Shown: positions 8,146-16,030 of the stretch, one piece after another
How positions within the stretch are numbered: position 1 is the stretch's first letter
Layout: every line of letters starts with the position of its first letter
Source: a virus
DNA length: 24,742 nt
Reading direction: 5' to 3' (one strand)
Virus record (IMG/VR): IMGVR_UViG_3300020051_000087
Location: 1-24,742 of that record
Notes under the pieces: generated by a model
What the model was told of the DNA's origin: nothing
Databases searched by the model: none
The model's input: the letters and a program-made list of their open reading frames with translations, nothing else
Made by a program: the position numbers and the translations under genes

Positions 8146-9129
8146 ATGGCGAAGAAATTAAATCTACAAGATAACCGAGATTACTTTAAACCTTTTAACT
8201 ATCCATGGGCATATGACGCATGGCTAAAGCATGAGCAATCACACTGGTTGCACACCGAAGTCCCTATGGCTGAAGATGTCAAGGACTGGAAGAATCGACT
8301 AAATGAAGCTGAGAAGGGCTTCCTAACGAACATCTTTAGATTTTTTGTACAAGGCGATGTTGATGTAGCAGGTGGGTATGTCACAAACTATTTACCTTAC
8401 TTCCCACAGCCTGAAGTACGCATGATGTTGTCAGGATTCGCTGCCAGAGAAGCACTGCACGTTGCAGCATACGCACACTTGATTGAGACCTTAGGGATGC
8501 CGGAGAGCACCTATAACGAGTTTCTAGAGTATGATGCTATGAAAGACAAGCATGATTACTTCACTAATTTAGCAAACACTAATGGCACAAAAGAATCTGT
8601 AGCAACCAATATCGCAGCATTCTCTGCATTCACTGAGGGTATGCAATTATTCTCCTCTTTCATTATGTTGTTGAACTTTCCGCGTCATGGTAAGATGAAA
8701 GGCATGGGTCAGGTCATCACTTGGTCAATTGTTGATGAGACAATGCATGCTGAGTCAATGATCAAACTGTTCCGAACATATGTAGAAGAGAACTTAGATC
8801 TATGGAACGACGATCTAAAAGGTAAGATCTACACAATTGCAGAACAGATGGTTGAACTTGAAGAGAAGTTTATCGATCTCGCCTTTGCGTTGGGTCCAAT
8901 GGAAGGCCTGACTCCAGAAGATGTTAAGAAATATATCAAGTATATCTGTGACCGCAGATTGATAAGTCTTGGACTTAAGGGCATTTACAAAGTGAAGAAG
9001 AATCCTCTACCATGGGTAGAAGAGATGATCAATGCGCCTACGCATACAAACTTTTTTGAGAACCGAGCAACTGATTATGCTAGAGGTGCATTGTCAGGTG
9101 ACTGGTCAGATGTGTGGAACGCGGCGTGA
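8146..9129 (+). CDS. nrdB: Class I ribonucleotide reductase, small (beta) subunit
   Basis: This di-iron subunit generates the tyrosyl radical used by NrdA. Helix motifs are clear: EALHVAAY with Glu102, His105 and Tyr109 matching E115, H118 and radical Y122 of E. coli; the FTEG glutamate; and DETMHAESM carrying the final Glu/His ligands. The aspartate ligand is probably in GDVDV (Asp71 or 73). Tyr109 argues for the tyrosyl-radical type rather than the Phe-bearing class Ic. The chosen ATG has GAAAGGA before it, whereas the upstream extension to 8077 lies in grx. Length is 327 residues, a little short of bacterial NrdB. Its stop forms a GTGA overlap with the next gene. Confidence 0.95.
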   Translation: MAKKLNLQDNRDYFKPFNYPWAYDAWLKHEQSHWLHTEVPMAEDVKDWKNRLNEAEKGFLTNIFRFFVQGDVDVAGGYVTNYLPYFPQPEVRMMLSGFAAREALHVAAYAHLIETLGMPESTYNEFLEYDAMKDKHDYFTNLANTNGTKESVATNIAAFSAFTEGMQLFSSFIMLLNFPRHGKMKGMGQVITWSIVDETMHAESMIKLFRTYVEENLDLWNDDLKGKIYTIAEQMVELEEKFIDLAFALGPMEGLTPEDVKKYIKYICDRRLISLGLKGIYKVKKNPLPWVEEMINAPTHTNFFENRATDYARGALSGDWSDVWNAA

Positions 9130-9299
9130 AGACAAGATTATTAGAATGCGAGGCATGCGAGTCCTCATTTTGTATCGAGCATACAATGGATGATAAATTC
9201 TATCCAGTTGAGTGGTGCCCGTTTTGCGGTGCATCACTTGACATAGAAGACTCGATTGATGAGGATTGGTTAGACCCAGACGAGACTGTTGAATCCTAA
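9126..9299 (+). CDS. Small zinc-ribbon-like protein
   Basis: This 57-residue protein has two CxxC pairs, CEAC near residue 8 and CPFC near residue 31, separated by about 20 residues. A strongly acidic C-terminus follows (DSIDEDWLDPDETVE). The geometry suggests a zinc ribbon. I chose GTG 9126, which overlaps the nrdB stop as GTGA with GGAA about 7 bases upstream; GTG 9114 is an alternative. Translational coupling to nrdB suggests co-expression, but no link to ribonucleotide reduction can be shown. It could be a protein- or nucleic-acid-binding adaptor. Confidence 0.65.
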   Translation: MKTRLLECEACESSFCIEHTMDDKFYPVEWCPFCGASLDIEDSIDEDWLDPDETVES

Positions 9300-9336
9300 G
9301 AATATATTGAAATACTCTTTTTCAGCAGTGATTGAC

Positions 9337-9344
9337 TATAAATA
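9337..9344 (+). promoter_or_regulatory. T4-late-type promoter box
   Basis: TATAAATA lies 28 bases upstream of the small MNGKGS gene, in a 73-base gap after the nrdB operon. It could start a transcript covering the radical SAM block. This is the best placed of the late-type boxes because the gap is non-coding. Confidence 0.6.
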
Positions 9345-9372
9345 AAAGTTTAAACTGTAGGAGATTGATTCA

Positions 9373-9573
9373 ATGAATGGAAAAGGTAGCACCCGGCGTA
9401 AGGCATTTGTAAATAACGAAACGTTTGCAAACAACTGGGACGAGATATTTGTTAAAGACAAGACTTCCCACATACGAGATGAGCAGAATTTTAAATTTAA
9501 ACAACAAGATCTCACGGAACTGAACGGCGACGGCAATCGTGAGCGTGGTCGCTATGGTGAAGATGAGTCATAG
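9373..9573 (+). CDS. MNGKGS-type small basic protein
   Basis: The 66-residue product begins MNGKGSTRRKAF and continues NNETFANNWDEIF. This matches a short protein family (MNGKGSxxR..., F..NWDxIF) that I recall from many phages and bacteria, with no known function. Here the family part is followed by about 30 extra hydrophilic residues rich in Gln, Asp, Glu, Gly and Arg, ending GRYGEDES. AGGAG precedes the ATG and a late-type box lies further upstream. The radical SAM gene starts 11 bases after its stop. That makes it a conceivable substrate or partner, but the wide spread of the family without such neighbours argues against this. Confidence 0.7.
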   Translation: MNGKGSTRRKAFVNNETFANNWDEIFVKDKTSHIRDEQNFKFKQQDLTELNGDGNRERGRYGEDES

Positions 9574-9584
9574 TATGAGGTAAT

Positions 9585-10562
9585 ATGAGCGAAAAATATT
9601 GTGCAATGCCTTTCAAGTGGGCAGTGTTTCTACAAACAGGAGAGCAAGTGATATGCAATCCTACATGGGGGACACACCCTAAGCTGTCAGGCGACACAAT
9701 AGTTGAGCGTTTCAATAGCCCTGAGATCAATGCAATCAGGGAGAGCGTACTCGACGGCTCATATAGTTACTGTGGCGACAACTGCCCTTACCTGAAAACA
9801 TACAGGGAGGGTGGTTCTCCTCGAGTCTTCTATCCTAAAGAAGCACTGCAAATTGAAGAATATCCTAGCGCAGTAGAAATGTGCGAGGATGATGTTTGCA
9901 ATCTAGCATGCCCTACATGTAGAAACGATTTCATATTAGAGAGCAAACAGCAGAGAGACTCCTACGACGAGGTTCAGGAGTTTTCTGACAAGATAAAGTT
10001 TCTAGCAACTACAGCTTCGGGCGACCCTCTTTACAGCAAAAAATCATTTGAGATGCTAAAGAACATTAGCAGAGAAACTTACCCACAACTGATGCAGATA
10101 CGAATGCATACCAATGGGCTGTTGCTGATGCAGAAGTGGGAAGAGATCAAACATTTAGCAGAAGATTTTATCCTAGACCTAAACATATCTATGGATGCTG
10201 CACGTTATGACACATACAAGGTAGTGCGCAAGGGAGGCAACTTCGACTTGCTCATGCGCAACCTAGAATTCATGAATGAAAAGTCCGTCGGCAATCTTAC
10301 AATATGGTACTGTGTGCATGATTTGAATTTCAGAGAGATACGAGAATGTTATGACCTAGTGGAACGCACACTGACCAATCACAATGTTAAGTACAACTTT
10401 TTTAATGTAGAGCATTGGTCGCAAGATCCTGCACTATACAAGCGTCAGAAGGTTGACAACTTACTGCACCCAGATCACGCTGAGTATCAGGAACTTGTGA
10501 CACAGTTTAAAAATGATCTAGCATCTGAGATACAATCAGGGAAAATTGTACATAATCTATAG
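9585..10562 (+). CDS. Radical SAM protein with N-terminal SPASM/twitch-like cysteines
   Basis: Radical SAM enzymes bind a [4Fe-4S] cluster through CxxxCxxC and cleave S-adenosylmethionine to start radical chemistry. The motif is CNLACPTC (Cys105, Cys109, Cys112) in this 325-residue protein. Before it, residues 1-70 carry further cysteines, YCAMPF (Cys6), ICNP (Cys24) and CGDNC (Cys63, Cys67). These look like a SPASM or twitch auxiliary-cluster unit placed at the N-terminus instead of the usual C-terminus. Later barrel strands include LNISMDAARYDTYKVVRKGG. SPASM enzymes typically modify peptides or proteins. No substrate is identifiable. The gene follows the MNGKGS gene closely. Confidence 0.82.
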   Translation: MSEKYCAMPFKWAVFLQTGEQVICNPTWGTHPKLSGDTIVERFNSPEINAIRESVLDGSYSYCGDNCPYLKTYREGGSPRVFYPKEALQIEEYPSAVEMCEDDVCNLACPTCRNDFILESKQQRDSYDEVQEFSDKIKFLATTASGDPLYSKKSFEMLKNISRETYPQLMQIRMHTNGLLLMQKWEEIKHLAEDFILDLNISMDAARYDTYKVVRKGGNFDLLMRNLEFMNEKSVGNLTIWYCVHDLNFREIRECYDLVERTLTNHNVKYNFFNVEHWSQDPALYKRQKVDNLLHPDHAEYQELVTQFKNDLASEIQSGKIVHNL

Positions 10563-10594
10563 CAATAAATAGTGCATTACACTATGAGATTGTT

Positions 10595-10930
10595 ATGGCA
10601 AAGAAGAAGAAAGAGAAGCAAGTACACCGCGTCTATTGTACATACTTTCCCAACGGTGATTACTATATAGGTTATAGTGGCAAGACGCAGAAACTTTATG
10701 AGAAATACTATGGCTCATCCAAATATGTGCTACAGTATGAAGGTGAATTAGTGAAAGAAACTATTGCTGAATTTGAAATGAAGTCCTGGGCTAAGATGCA
10801 GGAGTTTTTGTTACAATGGCAGCAACGACACGATCCTAAATGTTTGAATTCAATGTTGAATATCAGACTAAACAAAGAGCCACTCGCTAACTTTGTTCCT
10901 ATAGACTGGAGCCCGAAATGCCATTTATAA
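10595..10930 (+). CDS. GIY-YIG-like nuclease-domain protein
   Basis: The 111-residue protein has VYCTYFPNGDYYIGYSGK near its start (residues 13-30). This matches the two-strand GIY-YIG nuclease core (Y14 with Y24-I25-G26), followed by YEKYYGSSK, where family members usually have an Arg or Lys/Tyr helix. A lysine-rich leader (KKKKEK) precedes the domain. The catalytic arginine and glutamate cannot be placed with certainty, so activity is open. There is no NUMOD or HNH extension, so it could be a stand-alone homing-type or repair-type nuclease. Its ribosome site is weak. The next gene starts within its last codons. Confidence 0.6.
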   Translation: MAKKKKEKQVHRVYCTYFPNGDYYIGYSGKTQKLYEKYYGSSKYVLQYEGELVKETIAEFEMKSWAKMQEFLLQWQQRHDPKCLNSMLNIRLNKEPLANFVPIDWSPKCHL

Positions 10931-11862
10931 TCTTGCTTGCAATATCCGCCCTCGGAGTTTCCGCTGTAGCTGGGTACTTTTCTATCGTAGGTCTGATGGC
11001 TATTTTCCCTGCTGCGGCGTATTCTATTGCAGCAATGGGTGTAGTGTTAGAGGTTGCTAAACTAGTAACAGCATCATGGCTGTACCGAAACTGGGAGACT
11101 GCAAACCTACTGATCAAACTATACTTTGTGCCAGCAGTTATTGTACTGTCCATTATCACATCTATGGGCATTTTCGGCTTTCTATCTAAGGCTCACATTG
11201 ATCAAGGCATTGAAAGCGGTGATGCGACTGCGAAGATAGAACGGATTGATACTCGCATAGCATCAAACGATAAAGAGATACAACGCGCACAGACTACCCT
11301 AGACAACTTCGACGCGACACTAGATCGATACACTGAGCTAGGCTATGTGACAAGAGGATTGGACGCGAGAAACGAACAGAAAGAAGAGCGCACGGCAATG
11401 CGAGCTATAATCGATGCGGCTGAAGATGCAAATGATTTACTCTATGACACTCGCTCGGAGTTACAGTCTGAAGTACGAGCGTTTGAAGTAGAAGTAGGAC
11501 CTATCAAATACATAGCAGACCTGATATATGACAATGGCAGGGAGAATCTAGAGGCGGCAGTCAGGGCAGTCATCATTGCGATAGTACTAGTGTTTGATCC
11601 TCTTGCTATTCTACTAGTGGTTGCTGCTAATATGCAGTACATGGCGCACACAGGCGGGCGTATAGAGTTTTTATCGCTTAGTGACGATGCAACAGAAGCT
11701 GAAATGATGGTAGAGCCTGAGCCAGAAGCATCCTCAATGCGAGACGAAATCATGGATGAAGACAAGGCGCTATTGACTAAGGTAGCAAACGGGGTATCTC
11801 TCAACCCGGCTGAAAGAAAGAAGCTAAAAAACTTAGATTGGTTGGTTGACAGGAAAAGCTAA
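10918..11862 (+). CDS. Conserved membrane protein with cytoplasmic coiled coil
   Basis: This 314-residue protein resembles a membrane protein I know as conserved in marine T4-like phages. Hydrophobic segments lie at about 1-20, 22-55 (AIFPAAAYSIAAMGVVLE) and 65-90 (FVPAVIVLSIITSMGIFGF), then at 212-238 (VIIAIVLVFDPLAILLVVA). Between them a soluble coiled-coil region of about 120 residues contains SKAHIDQG and charged heptads, then VGPIKYIADLIY. The C-terminal tail is acidic. Its start overlaps the GIY-YIG gene by 13 bases with GGAG upstream. It is probably in the host inner membrane, and its role is unknown. The radical SAM/SPASM gene begins 3 bases after its stop. Confidence 0.85.
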   Translation: MPFIILLAISALGVSAVAGYFSIVGLMAIFPAAAYSIAAMGVVLEVAKLVTASWLYRNWETANLLIKLYFVPAVIVLSIITSMGIFGFLSKAHIDQGIESGDATAKIERIDTRIASNDKEIQRAQTTLDNFDATLDRYTELGYVTRGLDARNEQKEERTAMRAIIDAAEDANDLLYDTRSELQSEVRAFEVEVGPIKYIADLIYDNGRENLEAAVRAVIIAIVLVFDPLAILLVVAANMQYMAHTGGRIEFLSLSDDATEAEMMVEPEPEASSMRDEIMDEDKALLTKVANGVSLNPAERKKLKNLDWLVDRKS

Positions 11863-11865
11863 ATT

Positions 11866-12981
11866 ATGTGGAATTATGATGATGTAAACTTTGTGAATAT
11901 AGAACTGTCCAGCCTCTGCAATTCTATATGTGCTTGGTGTCCTCGATATGAGGACATGTCCAGCGTTGTCAACAAACAACTCAAACCTACATACATAACC
12001 TTTGATCAATTCAAGGATTGGTTTCCTGCTGACTTTTGTGCCCGCATTGACAACTGGACCTGCTCTGGTGATTATGGTGATGCTGGAACAAACCCAGATC
12101 TGCTGCTGATACTAGATTATGTGCTGACACACAACCCTGAAGCCTCAGTGCATCTTAATACCAACGGGGGTATGCGCAATTCCAATTGGTGGGGCGAACT
12201 AGGAAAACTATTCTCACACCGAGAGCAGCGCAAGATGATATTCTCCATCGACGGGCTAGAGGATACAAATCATCTTTACCGCAGAAATGTCAAGTGGGAT
12301 AAGGTAATGGCAAATGCTGGAGCGTTTATCGACAACGGCGGCAATGCATACTGGGACTTTTTGATATTCAAGCACAACGAGCATCAGGTAGCGGACGTAA
12401 GGTATCTAGCGTGGGAGATGGGCTTCCTAGATGTGACTGTGAAATATCCTAAGGGATTTGAGAAAGGCAACATGAAAGTCAAGGATGCCGACTACAATGT
12501 GCTGTATGAATTAGAACCGATTGATGAGAGCTACATACAAAATACATACCCTGCAACCCCTCCTAATTATAAGGCAGAAGATGTTCAATACATTACAATC
12601 AAAGAAAAGGTAGAAACACGGTATGCAGACACACCAGGAGACATCAAATGCTTCTCACATCGTAATGGTGTTGAGATACGCATAGCCGCTGACGGCACAG
12701 TGTACCCTTGTGTGCATTTCGGACATCTGAGTATGCACCCAAGATTCAATCAATTGTTCCCGAAAGCACAGATGATTGACATATTCAAGGACAAACGATT
12801 GTCTCTGCATGACAGATCTCTTAAAGAAATACTCGCAGACGACCCTTATAAATGGGTGCATGATAGCTGGGAGTCTAAATCCTGTGTTGTCTGCTGGCAG
12901 AACTGTGGGGTGTCAACAGACAAGCAAACGGTAATGGAACAAATATATCAAAACGAAGGAAAAATTCATGGCACAGTCTAA
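11866..12981 (+). CDS. Radical SAM/SPASM domain protein
   Basis: The 371-residue protein begins NIELSSLCNSICAWC, giving the CxxxCxxC radical SAM motif (Cys18, Cys22, Cys25). SAM-barrel features follow, including TNGGMR and FSIDGLEDTNHLYRRNVKW. The C-terminal third has a SPASM arrangement: KCFSHRNG, IRIAADGTVYPCVHFGH, then SCVVCWQNCG, enough cysteines for one or two auxiliary Fe-S clusters. Proteins of this architecture modify peptides, proteins or small molecules. It overlaps the following SDR-fold gene by 14 bases, implying a joint function. No RiPP precursor is obvious nearby. The exact reaction is unknown. Confidence 0.87.
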   Translation: MWNYDDVNFVNIELSSLCNSICAWCPRYEDMSSVVNKQLKPTYITFDQFKDWFPADFCARIDNWTCSGDYGDAGTNPDLLLILDYVLTHNPEASVHLNTNGGMRNSNWWGELGKLFSHREQRKMIFSIDGLEDTNHLYRRNVKWDKVMANAGAFIDNGGNAYWDFLIFKHNEHQVADVRYLAWEMGFLDVTVKYPKGFEKGNMKVKDADYNVLYELEPIDESYIQNTYPATPPNYKAEDVQYITIKEKVETRYADTPGDIKCFSHRNGVEIRIAADGTVYPCVHFGHLSMHPRFNQLFPKAQMIDIFKDKRLSLHDRSLKEILADDPYKWVHDSWESKSCVVCWQNCGVSTDKQTVMEQIYQNEGKIHGTV

Positions 12982-13579
12982 AATTCTAATTGTCGGCGGT
13001 GGTTCTAAATTTGGCGCACAGTTGGCGACAACAGCAAAAGAATACGGTGATGAGGTCCACGTTATTACAGGCAATACGGATATTGAAGCTGACCGAGTTA
13101 TACCTGTTAACTGGCATCATGTATCAACAGGCGATATCATACCAAAGATTGACAAGGATTATGATGTAGTGGTGTTCAATCAAAATGGTGGGGGGTCGCC
13201 TAATGACATCGTACAAGAAAACGTACAACTAGAACATTGGAACCGTGCATTCTTTAACAATGTACAACTATCATATTATATCGCACAATACATAGAGGTT
13301 ACAGAGAACTCTAAAATTGTTTGGATGTTATCTCCAGTGCTACACCCAAGTGCAAGAACCGATGGTTTCATTCTAGGTGGTTACGCGGCGGATAAGGCAT
13401 ATAGCTATCACATGATGAAATCATTCTCTACCCAGAAGAGTAAAAATTACTATGGTCTAGCGCCAAAACACTTCGGCAACTCGCCGTTCTTTGCGCCTGT
13501 AATGTATGAAACTATAATGAAACTAACCTCAGATAGGTCAGGTAAACTGTTGAATGAAACCGGTGAACCGTGGAGCTAA
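12968..13579 (+). CDS. SDR-fold NAD(P)-dependent oxidoreductase-like protein
   Basis: A 203-residue Rossmann-type protein. The N-terminal strand KILIVGGGSKFGAQLA carries a glycine-rich nucleotide-binding turn resembling the TGxxxGxG of short-chain dehydrogenases. A YxxxK pair appears in GGYAADKAYSYHMMK, preceded by WMLSPVL with a candidate catalytic serine. It is shorter than typical SDRs (about 250 residues). Its start lies inside the end of the radical SAM/SPASM gene with AAGGAAAAA upstream, and its stop overlaps the next GTG start. A reaction following or preceding the radical SAM step is plausible but inferred only from the overlap. Confidence 0.75.
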   Translation: MAQSKILIVGGGSKFGAQLATTAKEYGDEVHVITGNTDIEADRVIPVNWHHVSTGDIIPKIDKDYDVVVFNQNGGGSPNDIVQENVQLEHWNRAFFNNVQLSYYIAQYIEVTENSKIVWMLSPVLHPSARTDGFILGGYAADKAYSYHMMKSFSTQKSKNYYGLAPKHFGNSPFFAPVMYETIMKLTSDRSGKLLNETGEPWS

Positions 13580-14244
13580 CTTTTCATGGCGTAGAGTGGG
13601 AAACGATTAACAATTCTTTCTCTGATCGATACATGTCTCTGTTGGAAAATCAACTGTGGGAGTCTGAAGAATACTATGAGGATGATGTCAGGCTAGAGTC
13701 AATTGAAGCCGAGATTCATGAGACCTGCAATGAGTTGGATATCGTGTATACTGATATTAATACGTTGCATGAAGAAACGGTTGATAATAGAGCTAACAAT
13801 CAACTGTACTCTAAGCTGAATGACTTGATTCACTATTATGAGAGAGTCGAGCAATCCTATCCTCCCAGATGGGGATACAGAAACGGCAACTCAGCTATAG
13901 AATTGCAGGATAGTGATTACGATTTCTTTACAGTAGATAGAAAATACGGATACCTGTATGTCATGTATCCTCATGTCGCAAGGCATTTCGCGGAAGCAGT
14001 AATGTCTGATGATCCTCATGGTACGATTGAACCACAGACTCTAGCGCGACCAAACTTTTTCTGTTGGTTGGGATCAGATATGATAGTTGAGGACAAGTTT
14101 ATGCGCCGCGCAAAGAACTTTATTGATAAATATGATTTATCTTATGACCTGACAGATAAGACATTGGCAGTAGGGTACATCCCTTTTGCAAGACTGAGAA
14201 AGGATGTGCCCAATCTACAAGAGAAATTGCAATGGATCAAGTGA
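13570..14244 (+). CDS. Conserved phage protein, unknown function
   Basis: The 224-residue product is acidic and mostly helical at its N-terminus. Its C-terminal half is richer in aromatics (DYDFFTVDRKYGYLYVMYPHVARHF, FFCWLGSD, VGYIPFARLRKD). I recall similar proteins in marine T4-like phages, where a YPxVxxHF segment and an F.WLG segment recur, but no function is known. Translation seems to begin at GTG 13570, which overlaps the upstream stop by 10 bases; no nearby ATG keeps the N-terminus. It ends the accessory operon, and a consensus promoter for the next unit follows. Confidence 0.78.
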   Translation: MELTFHGVEWETINNSFSDRYMSLLENQLWESEEYYEDDVRLESIEAEIHETCNELDIVYTDINTLHEETVDNRANNQLYSKLNDLIHYYERVEQSYPPRWGYRNGNSAIELQDSDYDFFTVDRKYGYLYVMYPHVARHFAEAVMSDDPHGTIEPQTLARPNFFCWLGSDMIVEDKFMRRAKNFIDKYDLSYDLTDKTLAVGYIPFARLRKDVPNLQEKLQWIK

Positions 14245-14270
14245 TTAATTCCGAATGGTCAAACACTTTA

Positions 14271-14299
14271 TTGACATGGTGTTGCATTCTAGTTATAAT
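14271..14299 (+). promoter_or_regulatory. Consensus sigma70-type promoter
   Basis: TTGACA at 14271-14276, a 17-base spacer and TATAAT at 14294-14299 lie in an 83-base gap and precede the WYL_2-like gene by 28 bases. An AACGGAGA ribosome site lies between them. Confidence 0.88.
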
Positions 14300-14327
14300 G
14301 ATACACTCAATTAAACGGAGATAGAAG

Positions 14328-14585
14328 ATGGGTATCAAAGAAACGCGCGATGAACTAATCGCTCTACTACAGGCTGGTGAAGTCACGATCAACTTCCAAA
14401 AAATGGATGAAACTGAGAGAGAATTTGTTGCTACATTAAAAGAAGGTGATGTTCCTGCTTTGACTGAAGCAAATGATTCTAACTCTGATAAAAAGAAGCG
14501 TGACGATCAGATTGTGGTATGGGTTCCTGCATTGCTTGGTTGGAGAACGGTCAAATTAGACCGAATCAACTCAATTACTGCTTGA
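14328..14585 (+). CDS. Small WYL_2-like (Sm/SH3-fold) phage protein
   Basis: The 85-residue protein has the outline LQAGEVTINFQKMDETEREFVATLKEGDVPA, an acidic and lysine linker, then IVVWVPALLGWRTVKLDRINSI. This is the pattern of the WYL_2 or Sm-like SH3 small beta-barrel proteins found next to primase and RNase H in many T4-like phages. Such barrels often bind nucleic acids or protein partners. It is driven by the consensus promoter just upstream. Its TGA stop is embedded in the TTGACA of the next promoter. The fold assignment is from memory of the motif; no direct function is known. Confidence 0.78.
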   Translation: MGIKETRDELIALLQAGEVTINFQKMDETEREFVATLKEGDVPALTEANDSNSDKKKRDDQIVVWVPALLGWRTVKLDRINSITA

Positions 14586-14610
14586 CATTAGACTCCTGTT
14601 ACTATATAAT
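14582..14610 (+). promoter_or_regulatory. Consensus sigma70-type promoter
   Basis: TTGACA at 14582-14587, a 17-base spacer and TATAAT at 14605-14610. The -35 box contains the TGA stop of the preceding gene. It drives the basic protein and RNase H genes, with AAAGGAG before the ATG at 14638. Confidence 0.88.
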
Positions 14611-14637
14611 ACATAGTAACAATCAAAGGAGTCCATC

Positions 14638-15153
14638 ATGGCACGACAAAGACAAGAACCAGAGCAGAAAAAGGTACGCAAAAAACGCAAGCCGATGACT
14701 GTTGAACAAAAGGCAGCTGCCGTTGAACGTCTAGCTAAGGCTAGAGCAGCGCGGCAAGCTGCTAATCCCCCTCAGTACAAAAACATTCACCCTAAGGTCC
14801 TTGCATTGGATGAAGACGATTCGCTCTCATTCAACAAGGTCCGTGAGTGGATCAAATTCAACAAAGATTTGCTATCATCTCACGGGCGCGAGATACGATC
14901 AGGAATAAAAGGTGCTGAAGCTAAGGCTGCATCTGTTTCTGCCTACATCAATGCTATGAACGCATATTTGCAAGGCGGTGATTGGATTGATAACTATTAC
15001 GGCAGAGACCGAGAGCATAGAATGACATGGCGATCTGTTGCTATGGCATACTACCCTGATGGCGAACCTAAACGTACTAAAGGTATCTATTATCCTGATG
15101 TAGGATATGTCTGGGGTGAGCAGCCTGAAGGTCTTGAGGAGTTAATGGCATGA
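14638..15153 (+). CDS. Basic conserved phage protein upstream of RNase H
   Basis: A 171-residue protein with a highly basic start (RQRQEPEQKKVRKKRKP) and an alanine- and lysine-rich helix (EQKAAAVERLAKARAARQ). The more structured second half includes KVREWIKFNKDLL, YINAMNAYLQGGDWIDNYYG and MAYYPDGEPKRTKGIYYPDVG. Proteins of this style are conserved beside RNase H in aquatic T4-like phages; no function is known to me. The basic region suggests contact with nucleic acid. It has its own consensus promoter and an ATGA overlap with RNase H, so the two are probably made together. Confidence 0.78.
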   Translation: MARQRQEPEQKKVRKKRKPMTVEQKAAAVERLAKARAARQAANPPQYKNIHPKVLALDEDDSLSFNKVREWIKFNKDLLSSHGREIRSGIKGAEAKAASVSAYINAMNAYLQGGDWIDNYYGRDREHRMTWRSVAMAYYPDGEPKRTKGIYYPDVGYVWGEQPEGLEELMA

Positions 15154-16028
15154 TAGTAGTAGATTTCAATCAAACCGCGATTTCGACCTTCATGGGCGAG
15201 ATTCGCGGCAGAACTGATGTTGAGGTAAATGTACCTCTGTTACGACACATGATTCTGAATGCCATACGTGGATACAAGACTAGGTTCGGCAATGAGTTTG
15301 GTGATCTTGTCATCGCATGCGACAATCGACACTATTGGCGCAAGAAAGTGTTCCCTTACTACAAGGCCTCCCGCAGAAAAGTGCGCGACGATTCAGGCTT
15401 TGATTGGCCTAGCATCTTTGAAGCACTGAACGCGATACGCAATGAGATAGATGAGTTCCTACCTTACCCTGTGATCGATGTAGATGGTGCTGAGGCTGAC
15501 GATGTTATCGGCGCACTAGCGGCGTACAGTCAAACCGCTAAAGAAGGCGTGTTGTTCGAGGAAGCTGAGCCGTTATTGATTATATCTGGTGACCATGACT
15601 TCAATCAATTGCAGAAGTGGCCAAACGTGCATCAATACTCACCTGTCAAGAAAAAGATGATAAAGATTGAAGAATCGGCACATGCTATTTTGATGGAACA
15701 TATCATCCAGGGTGACAAGGGTGATGGTGTGCCTAATATCTTGAGCGACGATGATACCTTTGTCACTGATAAGAGGCAAAAGCCAATTCGCAAGGTTCTA
15801 TTGGCTGAGTGGAAGAAGATGTCACCCGAGGATTTTGTGACAGGTGATATGGCTGCTGGCTATGTGCGCAACAAGCAACTTGTAGATCTAAGCATGACTC
15901 CAGCGGATATAAAGGAAGAGATTATATCGTCATATCAACGGCAACTAAATAAAGATAAGGGTCAACTCTTAAATTATTTTATTAAATACAAATTGAAAGG
16001 CATGATTGATGTCGCGGAGGATTTCTAA
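15150..16028 (+). CDS. rnh: RNase H / 5'-3' exonuclease, T4 Rnh family
   Basis: The enzyme removes RNA primers and flap ends during lagging-strand replication. Characteristic motifs are the first metal aspartate in VVDFNQ, ACDNRHYWRKKVFPYYKASR, the acidic pair region VDGAEADDVIG, IISGDHDFNQLQ, and the helix-three-turn-helix segment QGDKGDGVPNI. Length is 292 residues compared with 305 in T4. The start is coupled to the previous gene by ATGA. It shares a replication role with the primase at 3822 but has a separate promoter. All expected acidic residues seem present, so activity is likely. Confidence 0.93.
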   Translation: MIVVDFNQTAISTFMGEIRGRTDVEVNVPLLRHMILNAIRGYKTRFGNEFGDLVIACDNRHYWRKKVFPYYKASRRKVRDDSGFDWPSIFEALNAIRNEIDEFLPYPVIDVDGAEADDVIGALAAYSQTAKEGVLFEEAEPLLIISGDHDFNQLQKWPNVHQYSPVKKKMIKIEESAHAILMEHIIQGDKGDGVPNILSDDDTFVTDKRQKPIRKVLLAEWKKMSPEDFVTGDMAAGYVRNKQLVDLSMTPADIKEEIISSYQRQLNKDKGQLLNYFIKYKLKGMIDVAEDF

Positions 16029-16030
16029 GA

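Noticed and set aside
10563-10570. AATAAATA before the GIY-YIG-like gene as a late promoter
   Set aside because: The first base differs from TATAAATA, and AT-rich matches of this quality are common.
13491-13518. TTGCGC-16-TATAAT inside the SDR-fold gene
   Set aside because: It resembles the early cassettes only in the boxes. It has no inverted repeat or shared leader and lies in coding sequence.
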